Shown in pieces: positions 45,404 to 53,124 of a DNA stretch of 64,000 bases (positions are counted from its first letter, which is position 1; every line of letters begins with the position of its first letter). Source of the DNA: Verrucomicrobiia bacterium (GTDB lineage: Bacteria; Verrucomicrobiota; Verrucomicrobiia; JABWAM01); NCBI GenBank assembly GCA_028687435.1, contig JAQUAF010000003.1, positions 117,112 through 181,111 on the forward strand. The letters are read 5' to 3'. Position numbers and translations under genes: made by a program. The notes beneath the pieces are model-generated. The model was given only the letters and a program-made list of their open reading frames with translations, had not been told where the DNA came from and did no database searches.

Positions 45404-46540
45404 ATGAAAATCGAACTCAATCTTCAGGTGGCCGAAGCGGTTCAACATCAGATTGAACGGGCCATGCGCTTGCGAATTCAAAATGGCGAATTGGCGCCCC
45501 AGCAAAGAATTCCTTCAACCAATGAGCTTGTCCGGCAGTGGCATGTTGGGCGCGGGGCGGTCCAGCGGGCCATGGCCACCTTGGCGGATGAAGGGTGGAT
45601 CGAGCGCAAGCCCATGCGCGGCACTTTTGTCAAATCCCCAACGCAACCTTCCTGCATCGGTGTGCTTTTTCGCGCCGCGCTTGCCGAAGAGAACGCGCAT
45701 TTTCAACGGGCGGTTTTCCACGGGATTTCGACGGAAATCAGTAAGCTCACGGATTCCTCATGGACTTGCCGCGCTTACGATGGCTTGAGCGATTTGGATT
45801 CGTCCCAGGATTTCGCTCGCTCGCGCGCCTTTCAGCATCTGGCCAATGACCTGAAAAATTATCCCTTTGCCGGGTTCATTCAAATTCTGGGACGTTTGGC
45901 CAGTGCCAAAGTTGCCACCATGACCAAAGATTTGCCCGTGGCGCGCTTCGGTCCGCCAAGTGATCCCCTGACGGATGTGACCTTGGATTATGCGGGGTTT
46001 GGACGCGCAAGTGTTGAGAGGATGGCCGGGAGCGGGCGGCGGAAACTTGTTTACTTTCGCGCCATGGACGACATGACCAGTGGAGGTTTGGATGTTCAAG
46101 GAATTGAACAAGCGGCGCGGGAATTAAAGCTTCCGCCCGTCAGGATGATCCAATTAAGATATGAATCGCGCAGTGGCCCAATCGAACAGGCGGCTTATGA
46201 ACAAATGCTGGCGGCGATCGAAGATTGGACGAAGCACGGTCTCTGTCCCCAGGGATTGATTGTGTCTGACGATGGCGTGATGCGCGGAGTGGCTATGGCC
46301 CTTGTGCGGAAGGGAATAACGGTTGAGCCCATCAATGACTCGCCGAAGACGGATTCCGCCAATCTTGCGGTCATGGCCATGACCAATGAAGGGATTAATT
46401 ATTGGTACGGTATCCCTGTCTTTCGCCAGGAATTTTCACCCGGCCAGATTGCCTGTGAACTCTTGCGGGCGCTGCAAGGCAGGATTCAGAAAAAGAAACC
46501 GCCGGTTTTGCCGGTAAAGATCGCTTGTGCGCCAAGGTGA
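45404..46540 (+). CDS. GntR-family regulator with sugar-binding-protein-like sensor
   Basis: 378 residues. Winged helix at about 10-78 (AVQHQIERAMRLRIQNGELA..QRIPSTNELVRQWHVGRGAVQRAM..GWIERKPMRGTFVKS). Sensor domain about 85-378 with WTCRAYDGLSDL, PVARFGP and LIVSDDGVMRGVAMALVRKG. Paralogue of the 27754 gene. Start ATG has CAGGAAC upstream. Likely controls the downstream CBM9 and hydrolase genes, and perhaps the oxidoreductase/amidohydrolase pair upstream. Confidence 0.92.
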   Translation: MKIELNLQVAEAVQHQIERAMRLRIQNGELAPQQRIPSTNELVRQWHVGRGAVQRAMATLADEGWIERKPMRGTFVKSPTQPSCIGVLFRAALAEENAHFQRAVFHGISTEISKLTDSSWTCRAYDGLSDLDSSQDFARSRAFQHLANDLKNYPFAGFIQILGRLASAKVATMTKDLPVARFGPPSDPLTDVTLDYAGFGRASVERMAGSGRRKLVYFRAMDDMTSGGLDVQGIEQAARELKLPPVRMIQLRYESRSGPIEQAAYEQMLAAIEDWTKHGLCPQGLIVSDDGVMRGVAMALVRKGITVEPINDSPKTDSANLAVMAMTNEGINYWYGIPVFRQEFSPGQIACELLRALQGRIQKKKPPVLPVKIACAPR

Positions 46541-46658
46541 GGTGAAATGAAAATTGTTCAGGCTCGGGAGATATCTTGCCGTTTTGAGAAGAGATTTTTT
46601 TGACAGACTTAACAAAATTGAGAGAATTTTTTTATAGGACTTAAATGGTGGAGAAAAT

Positions 46659-47321
46659 ATGGAGTATTTGATCAAGAGGGCGCCCGTGTCTCCTTCCTTG
46701 GCTGGGAAATGGGAAGAGTTTGCATGGAAAGATGCCAATATTTTGACCTTGGATCAGTTTTTGGAATGCGGTAGCGACCACCGCCCGAGAGTGGAGGTCA
46801 AGTCTGTTTATACGGACAACGACATTTCGATTTTTTTCCGGGTTTTTGACAGGTTTGTGCGTTGCACGCGGACGGATTACCAGGCGCCGGTGTGCCGGGA
46901 TAGTTGTGTGGAGTTTTTTGTGAAACCCAAGGCGGATCGTGGATATTTTAATTTCGAGGTCAACTGCGGGGGAACGTTGTTGCTCCAATACCGTGGAGAT
47001 CCCCGATTGGGGGCGGAAGGCTCCATTAAACCCGTTCCGTGGGAGATCGCCAAGTCCGTCCAAATTTACCATTCGCAACCGAAGATCGTTTATCCGGAAA
47101 TCAGGGAAAATATGGAATGGATTGTTGAGTACACGATCCCCTTTGCGCTTTTTGAGGCGTTTGTTGGACCGCCGGACAAGATTGCGGGGCAGATTTGGCT
47201 TGCCAATTTTTACAAATGCGCTGGTGATTCATCCCACCCGCATGCGGCATCATGGGCTCCCTTGCATGGTAAATTTGATTTTCATTTGCCGGAATATTTT
47301 GCGCCAATCCGGTTTGAATAG
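46659..47321 (+). CDS. CBM9/DOMON-like carbohydrate-binding protein
   Basis: 220 residues, no signal peptide. Pattern of carbohydrate-binding family 9-like domains: WEEFAWKDANILTLDQF, VKSVYTDNDISIFFRVFDRFV, SCVEFFVKPKADRGYFNFEVNCGG, WIVEYTIPFALFEAFVG, IWLANFYKCAGDSSHPHAASWAP. The Trp and Asp-rich face suggests sugar binding. Start ATG has GGAG seven bases upstream. A protein of this type without an export signal is odd; export could follow another route or the start could be misjudged. Confidence 0.8.
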   Translation: MEYLIKRAPVSPSLAGKWEEFAWKDANILTLDQFLECGSDHRPRVEVKSVYTDNDISIFFRVFDRFVRCTRTDYQAPVCRDSCVEFFVKPKADRGYFNFEVNCGGTLLLQYRGDPRLGAEGSIKPVPWEIAKSVQIYHSQPKIVYPEIRENMEWIVEYTIPFALFEAFVGPPDKIAGQIWLANFYKCAGDSSHPHAASWAPLHGKFDFHLPEYFAPIRFE

Positions 47322-47353
47322 GAAAGTATTCATTGTGTTTTTTTCAAAAGCGA

Positions 47354-47422
47354 TTTGAAATTTTCGGCTGCCATGATAGGTTACAAGTAGGAATAATTAA
47401 AATTGAACTAAATCTTCGCAAG
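47354..47422 (+). pseudogene. Decayed copy of the GntR promoter and first codons
   Basis: Aligns over about 69 bp with 45364-45431: TTTGAAATTTTCGGCTGCCA matches the promoter, ATGATAGGTTACAAGTAGGA the operator, and ATT AAA ATT GAA CTA AAT CTT the first codons (M-K-I-E-L-N-L) with ATG changed to ATT. No further GntR sequence follows. Confidence 0.75.
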
Positions 47423-47471
47423 ATTCAAAAAAAGCCGACGGTCTTGTTGGCGAAGATTCTTTCGCGCCAGT

Positions 47472-47828
47472 ATGAAAATGCCATTAAAAACACTTGATTC
47501 TCCAGAATCAAAGAGTTGTGCCAAAGCCTCCAATGACTCTATTGGGTTCGGAGGATGTGTCAAATTTCGAGCATGTAGGCTTATCAAAATGGTTGCGTGT
47601 ATTTCTTTATTGCTGATGCTCGTGGCCTTTGTTTTTCCGGTGTTTTGTGCCGCCCGAGAAAAGAGCTGGCGGGTCAAGTGCTTGGGCAATTTACGACAAG
47701 TTTTCCTTGGCTCGGGCAATGTCAGTTTTGCTGATGGACACGTTGAGATAGGTGATTCCAAGCGTCTGAAGAATATCGATTTTACCGGTGGCCTGAATGA
47801 GGATGCTTCAGATATTGTCATGTATTAA
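47472..47828 (+). CDS. Degenerate mini-pseudopilin
   Basis: 118 residues. The helix region CRLIKMVACISLLLMLVAFVF plus VFCAAREKSWRVKCLGNLRQ corresponds to the pilin helix and N-L-R-Q segment of the others, and NVSFADGHVEIGDSKRLKNI corresponds to the H-x9-DG end, but FTLVELL and the +5 glutamate are lost, the H of H-x9-DG is lost, and about 100 central residues are deleted. Probably a decaying gene, possibly still a small membrane protein. Follows the GntR relic and precedes a large hydrolase gene. Confidence 0.6.
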   Translation: MKMPLKTLDSPESKSCAKASNDSIGFGGCVKFRACRLIKMVACISLLLMLVAFVFPVFCAAREKSWRVKCLGNLRQVFLGSGNVSFADGHVEIGDSKRLKNIDFTGGLNEDASDIVMY

Positions 47829-47852
47829 AAAATAGTTTTCGAAGGCGCCCCC

Positions 47853-50300
47853 ATGCATAATAAAAACACACTGATTATTGGAATCATTATCTCAATCCTG
47901 GCCAATGCGTTGGGAGCCGATGGGCAGATTGGCATCAATAACGCGGTCCGACTGAATTCCCCGGAAATATTCTGGCTGAAACGTCCGTTGCGCATACAGG
48001 CCGGATCCACGCAGTATCTTTATCTGCCGATTCCTGGCGGGGAAGGGTTGGACCAAGTGCGTAATTTCAAGTATATTCTCGATTTGCCAAAGGGATTTGA
48101 ATTGGTCAATGATCTGCGGCTCATTGGTTTCTCCTGCTTTGGTGAAAATGGTTCTATTTATCCCACTTCAGTGAGGACCATCGATGGCGATAAAAATATC
48201 ACGCGTTATGAACTGGGCATTCCCTGGATTGGATATACCGGCGTCAACCTCTGGCTTAGCAGTCCATATATCCCGGTGATATCCATCTCGGGAACAGGCG
48301 GACAGTGGCAGGATTTTCATGGCGATGTTCTTTTGCCATCCGCGTTCAACAAGGAAGCCGTCTGGGTGATGCGTTGGTCAAATCCCGAACGCGTCATCTC
48401 GTCATGCCGCGGGGTTGTGGATGTGGACGATATCGTGGTTCGCCGGAAGTCGAGTGGCCAGGTGGTGTTTGAAGAGCATTTTAATGACGCTTATTTTGGA
48501 CAATTTAAAGGCGGACAAAAGAACGGGGTCAGCATGGAAAAGGAAAACGGCAATTATTTTGTGCGCATCAAAACCGGGGATGCGGAGGCAAAAATACAAC
48601 AAAGCATCGTCGCCGTCGGCGCAAATGCCCCGGGACTCCAGTCCATGACACCCGGTGAAAATTATGAAGTTGCCTGCCGCGCGCGCGCCGTGATTGCCCG
48701 CACGCCGGATTATCTCAGTCGCCTACCGGTCTGGATCAAAATCAGCCGGGAGAAAAAGGCGGCTGAAATCAGCGCCCATTATGAATATGAAATGAATGGG
48801 AAGCGACATTCTGTTCCGGAGCAGAAATTATGCATCATTGCAGAGGATCATGAGGTCATGAACCCCAAATCATTGGATGTCGTGCTGTGGTTTCAGGCGG
48901 AAGATTGCATCGGACATCAACAAAACCGGGTTCAGGATTGTTTGCTTGATCTGACAAAATCTTGCGGGATCAAGACATATTTGACGGAACTCAATCTTAA
49001 TCCCTGGCAGTCACCCTATTGCGGCAACGTTAATAAGATGAATTTACGCGATCCCTTGGCTGATAAAATCAAACAACGCGGCATGGCAGCCATCCCCTAT
49101 CTTGCATTTCTTTATCATAATATGGGATTTGATGAGTATGTGGCAAGGCATCCTCCCGCTCCGGGGAGATTGGCGATCAATGAATATGTCAATCAGTTTG
49201 GACAAACGAACAAGGCGGCTAACCTATACAGGTCTTGCCCAACCAGATTATGCGATGAACATGACGACTATTGGCGGGGCGTTCGCGAATTCTTAAAAAA
49301 GGCGGCTCTTGTCAATAAATGGGATGGGCTCATGTGGGACTTTGAGTTGGCTAATATTTTATGTATTCCTCATAAAATGAAGGGAAAAAGTTGTTTTTGT
49401 CCGATTTGCGTGGAGGAATTCAAAAAATATACGGGCATAAAAGATATTGCCCAAGCGCCGGAAAAACCGGTTATGCTTGAGAAAGATTACCCATTGCAGG
49501 AGTTGGTGGGACCGGCGCGGGAGATTCTGTCAAATTATCCGTTGGAATGGCTGAAGTTTAAAGGAGAGCGAAACGGAAGAATATGCCAATCAATGATTGC
49601 GGCGGTCCGGGAGATCAATCCCTCTGCCAGATTTTTCCTGTATTCAGGCAGTTATCAGGCAATTCCGTCTGCGGAGGCGCCCTGGCATCACTGCGAATAT
49701 TACGGGGTTTATCCCCCGGCGGCTGGCAGGCATGTGGATGTGTTTATGGATATTCACGGTCCTTTACGTGGGAAAAAACGCGGACTGGAAGAAATGACGC
49801 TGCTCCGGGAGGCGTTGAAGGCCGGCAGTGGCAGAAAAGTGAAAGTATTGAATACAGTGGGGACGCATTCGCCGTGTTATCCCCTGGCAAAAAACGATGT
49901 CATCCAGTCCGTGGCTTTGGCGGGGGCGGATGGATTCCAGATTTACAGTTGGGGTGGTAATTTTGACAGCCAGACGTGGTCGTCAATCAGGGAGGGAATT
50001 CAGATTTTGACAACCTTTGAAGATTTTTTTCTTGACGGAATCCGGTTTGATCAGATTGCCACGCTGAACAAGCCGTTGGATTACAGTGTCTGGATCAAAG
50101 GTGAAGATCGGGTGGTGTTCATATTTAACAATACGAATAAGGATGAAAAAGTGACGCTGAAGAACGATTTCCGCGTCAAATACGCTTCAAATCGTGTCAC
50201 TGCGAAAAACTATGCTGGTGAGGTTTACACCGATCCGGAAATTATCAATTGCGCGGCGCCGGCCAACGATACCACGGTCATTTCTTTCAAGGCCCGGTAA
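47853..50300 (+). CDS. Large secreted putative glycoside hydrolase
   Basis: 815 residues with a signal peptide (MHNKNTLIIGIIISILANALGA). Residues about 30-330 are beta-rich modules with jelly-roll character (QVVFEEHFNDAYFGQFKGG). Residues about 340-720 look like a TIM barrel with GLMWDFELANILC, a Cys cluster SCFCPIC, FFLYSGSYQ and ADGFQIYSWGG. Paralogous to the 40101 gene through the WDFE/CxxC block. The C-terminal DYSVWIKGEDRVVFIFNNTN is a beta domain. GH family not recognised; an exported glycosidase is inferred. Confidence 0.7.
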   Translation: MHNKNTLIIGIIISILANALGADGQIGINNAVRLNSPEIFWLKRPLRIQAGSTQYLYLPIPGGEGLDQVRNFKYILDLPKGFELVNDLRLIGFSCFGENGSIYPTSVRTIDGDKNITRYELGIPWIGYTGVNLWLSSPYIPVISISGTGGQWQDFHGDVLLPSAFNKEAVWVMRWSNPERVISSCRGVVDVDDIVVRRKSSGQVVFEEHFNDAYFGQFKGGQKNGVSMEKENGNYFVRIKTGDAEAKIQQSIVAVGANAPGLQSMTPGENYEVACRARAVIARTPDYLSRLPVWIKISREKKAAEISAHYEYEMNGKRHSVPEQKLCIIAEDHEVMNPKSLDVVLWFQAEDCIGHQQNRVQDCLLDLTKSCGIKTYLTELNLNPWQSPYCGNVNKMNLRDPLADKIKQRGMAAIPYLAFLYHNMGFDEYVARHPPAPGRLAINEYVNQFGQTNKAANLYRSCPTRLCDEHDDYWRGVREFLKKAALVNKWDGLMWDFELANILCIPHKMKGKSCFCPICVEEFKKYTGIKDIAQAPEKPVMLEKDYPLQELVGPAREILSNYPLEWLKFKGERNGRICQSMIAAVREINPSARFFLYSGSYQAIPSAEAPWHHCEYYGVYPPAAGRHVDVFMDIHGPLRGKKRGLEEMTLLREALKAGSGRKVKVLNTVGTHSPCYPLAKNDVIQSVALAGADGFQIYSWGGNFDSQTWSSIREGIQILTTFEDFFLDGIRFDQIATLNKPLDYSVWIKGEDRVVFIFNNTNKDEKVTLKNDFRVKYASNRVTAKNYAGEVYTDPEIINCAAPANDTTVISFKAR

Positions 50301-50351
50301 TCTACTCCCCATTGCCGTCCACTTATCAAAAATTAAAATCCATCATCCATC

Positions 50352-50423
50352 GAAATGGTCATGTGTAATTATTTATTGTCGATGCTCGTGGGTTTGTTTT
50401 GCCGCATTGATGGGAAAGACTTT
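50352..50423 (+). pseudogene. Relic of a pseudopilin helix
   Basis: Translation MVMCNYLLSMLVGLFC aligns with MVACISLLLMLVAFVF of the degenerate pseudopilin at 47472, and the DNA is alike over about 70 bp. It lies between two hydrolase genes, where a cassette pseudopilin would be expected. Confidence 0.5.
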
Positions 50424-50445
50424 TAAAAGTTTCAGAGAAAAACAG

Positions 50446-52884
50446 ATGAAAATAAAAAAAACAGAGCTGGAAATTGGAGATTGGAAAAACGGCGTGGAAT
50501 TGGTTGAAAAAATCAAGCCTGACTTGATTGGAAGCTGTGGTTTGGCGATATTATTACTGGTTGGCATTATTATGCCTCATGCAAATCTCCTGGCGCAAGA
50601 AACAAGAGGCAAGCTGGCCGGGGGGGCTGGAAGCCATGATTCCGGAGAGAAAAAATATGTTTATCTTAGCGATATTAAAGAGCAAAGCCAGCGCGGTTCT
50701 TTTGCGGAATTGGGCAAGGATGGTTTTATAAACGCGAATGCAAGTGGAAGAAGGGATTCTTTAATATTGGCTGACCGGGTTTATGCAAAAGGATTATGGA
50801 TGCATTCCGTGGCGGAAACTGTCTATTTCATCAATGGGAACTATGAAAAATTTTCCGCGCTGATCGGCATTGGGGATGAGACCGGTGACGGCGGCAGCGT
50901 TGTTTTTAAGGTGGTTGCGGATGGGCGGGTGATCTACAATAGCGGCATTTTTACCCGAAAAAGAACTCCTGAAAAGATTGATTTGAATATTGCGGGAGTT
51001 GAAAAACTGGCGCTGCTTTTGGGAGATGCCGGAGATGGCATTGCGTCCGATCACGGGATTTGGGCGGACGCCGTATTGCTGGAAAAAAACGGGGATCTTC
51101 CTTTGTCTTCGGGAATGCCTGTCAAGCGCGAAAGAGTTTCCTGTGGCGATCCATATTTATACAAATTTGCTTTTCCGGTTCCTTTCAATAAATGTGATTT
51201 TGTAATTGTGAGGAAGAATTATTTGGATGAAATAGATCCCGCGCAGCTGCCGGAGGAAAAAAACATGAATTGCCGAGCCTCGATTTTTGCGACACCAGGA
51301 GAATATGAGCCGATGTCGCTTGTAATCTATGCCTTGCAGGATTTAAATTCGTTGTCGATCCATGTGGAAGATTTAAGGCGCTCCGCCTCAGCTTCGGTTA
51401 TACCCGCCAAAAATATTCAAATACGGTCGGTCATCAGATGCCTTGAATATCAAACGGCCTGGCGTCCTCCTTCCTTGTCCAAGGTGGTGTCCAGATTTTT
51501 GCCTTTGTGCAAGGGTTTAAACATGAAAAGGAATCAATTCAGGGAGTTTTTTTTGATCATCAAGGTGCCTGATGAAAGTGAAGCCGGGATTTATGAGGGG
51601 GATGTGATTATCCGTGTGAAAAATGAGTTTAAAAAAGTCCGGATAGCGCTTGAAGTCTTGCCGTTTAAGTTGGCGAAATCGGATAAAACCCATGGGGTAT
51701 TTCACAAGTTCTCCCTAAAGCCGGAAGACCTTGATAAAACACGGATGGAGCTGAGAGATATCAAGGAACACGGGATAAGCACCATTGGCGCCGATTTGTA
51801 TTTTAATCACGGGAGCCAGGGGCGTGTCGATGATGAAGAAGTTGTAAAGGGGCTGTCACTGTTGCGGGAATTTGGCTTTGCGGGCCCAGTGCATGTGGGG
51901 GCTGGTCTTTGCAAGCTTGCCACCCAGTACGGGTATGATTTGACAGGCAAGGCAATAAATAATGCCGGGAATAAAAAACGGTTTGAAGAAGCCGCCAGGA
52001 AAACCATGGAAAAATATGCTGAAATTCAAGACAGGTTCCGGGAATTCGAAATACTGGCCTTGGATTCCGACGAAATCCTAAGAAAGGATCGATTGCCGGT
52101 GTATTTATATGCCGTTGAAACCGCAAAACAATATGATTCCAATTTGAAATGGATAAATTTTCTTCAGGTTGAGGTCGCAAACCTTTCTCTCCTTGCCAAT
52201 AATTTCAAGGAGCTTCACTCGAAAATAGCTCCTTACATAGATCGCAGGGTTTACAATGGATGGCAATTGGATCAATGGCTTGGCAAGGGGCATGGTTTTG
52301 AAGAGTTGGCGGCTTTAATGAAAGCGGGAGATGAGTCTGGGTTTTATTATAATATCATCGGGCATATTCAAACGCCCAAAAGAAGGCGAATAATCGACGG
52401 ATTATTCCTGTGGATGAGCCCCATGAAAAGCAGTTATACGTGGTGCTATCATCGGTATTACGGAAATCCATTTGACGAGTTTGACGGCAACGGCCACGAT
52501 GCGGGCCTTGCCTTTCCTTCTGCGGACGACAATAAAACTCCGGTTCCCACAAAATGTTGGGAGGCGGTGCGGGAAGGAATTGATGACGCGCGGTATTTTC
52601 GAACTCTGGAAACGGTGATTGAAGAGGCGGGGCTTGCGGCTGAGGCAAATGCTGTCCGAAAAGAATTTGAAAAAATAAAATTGAAATATTTGAACATATT
52701 GGGAGAAGTAAAAATGGGCGGAAATGCCGACCCGTTTGATTCGCGGTATTGTCCGTGTATCTATGCAATGGACCGGAAGATTTCCAGTGATGAATTACAA
52801 CAGCTAAGATATGAAATCGCGCAATATATTATCTTATTGAAAAGGGCGGGCGACAACGACGAATTGGAAAAACAAGCAAAATGA
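50446..52884 (+). CDS. Secreted NPCBM-like + DUF4091 glycoside hydrolase
   Basis: 812 residues from ATG 50446; ATG 50410 is also in frame. A hydrophobic segment SCGLAILLLVGIIMPHANLLAQ (about 31-52) serves as signal peptide or anchor. Residues about 65-220 match NPCBM (YVYLSDIKEQSQRGSFAELGKDGF, GLWMHSVAETVYFINGNYEKFSALIGI, GDAGDGIASDHGIWADAVLL). DUF4091-like part about 240-800: SVIPAKNIQIRSV, LPFKLAK, FEILALDSDEIL near 538 for the acid pair, PTKCWEAVREGIDDARYFRTLE at the end. Exported glycosidase, substrate unknown. Confidence 0.87.
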   Translation: MKIKKTELEIGDWKNGVELVEKIKPDLIGSCGLAILLLVGIIMPHANLLAQETRGKLAGGAGSHDSGEKKYVYLSDIKEQSQRGSFAELGKDGFINANASGRRDSLILADRVYAKGLWMHSVAETVYFINGNYEKFSALIGIGDETGDGGSVVFKVVADGRVIYNSGIFTRKRTPEKIDLNIAGVEKLALLLGDAGDGIASDHGIWADAVLLEKNGDLPLSSGMPVKRERVSCGDPYLYKFAFPVPFNKCDFVIVRKNYLDEIDPAQLPEEKNMNCRASIFATPGEYEPMSLVIYALQDLNSLSIHVEDLRRSASASVIPAKNIQIRSVIRCLEYQTAWRPPSLSKVVSRFLPLCKGLNMKRNQFREFFLIIKVPDESEAGIYEGDVIIRVKNEFKKVRIALEVLPFKLAKSDKTHGVFHKFSLKPEDLDKTRMELRDIKEHGISTIGADLYFNHGSQGRVDDEEVVKGLSLLREFGFAGPVHVGAGLCKLATQYGYDLTGKAINNAGNKKRFEEAARKTMEKYAEIQDRFREFEILALDSDEILRKDRLPVYLYAVETAKQYDSNLKWINFLQVEVANLSLLANNFKELHSKIAPYIDRRVYNGWQLDQWLGKGHGFEELAALMKAGDESGFYYNIIGHIQTPKRRRIIDGLFLWMSPMKSSYTWCYHRYYGNPFDEFDGNGHDAGLAFPSADDNKTPVPTKCWEAVREGIDDARYFRTLETVIEEAGLAAEANAVRKEFEKIKLKYLNILGEVKMGGNADPFDSRYCPCIYAMDRKISSDELQQLRYEIAQYIILLKRAGDNDELEKQAK

Positions 52885-52917
52885 TGGAAGGCGATAATAT
52901 TTTCCGTCAATTTTGAT

Positions 52918-52969
52918 CGAAAAGCGGCAAGATGATTCCGGTGAAATATCTGAAAAAGCCTTTGGTTCA
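52918..52969 (+). pseudogene. Relic of the 3' end of a paralogue of the next gene
   Basis: AAAGCGGCAAGATGATTCCG and GTGAAATATCTGAAAAAGCC correspond to the last codons and trailer of the 53125 gene at 55761-55809 (K-x-S-G-K-x-x-P-V-K-Y then stop, then CTTTGGTT). A tandem copy was probably lost, leaving its end upstream. Confidence 0.6.
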
Positions 52970-53111
52970 ATTCCTGCAAAATGGCGTGCAACTTTCTGGG
53001 CTGCCGTTCCGGCAATTTCAATTCCCGGCTTTTAAGAAATCTTTCTCTTGGAAAATTGGCCTTGTGCCATGCAAATTTTACGCTTAAATCAACCCGTTGC
53101 GTGCTTATTAA

Positions 53112-53117
53112 AGGAGA
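53112..53117 (+). promoter_or_regulatory. Shine-Dalgarno AAGGAG
   Basis: AAGGAG seven bases before ATG 53125; it favours that start over the ATG at 53200 that directly precedes the hydrophobic segment. Confidence 0.5.
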
Positions 53118-53124
53118 AAATCCC

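Noticed and set aside
46599..46640. TTGACA followed by AT-rich sequence before the CBM9 gene
   Set aside because: A good -35, but no -10 at 16-18 bp spacing, so not listed as a promoter.
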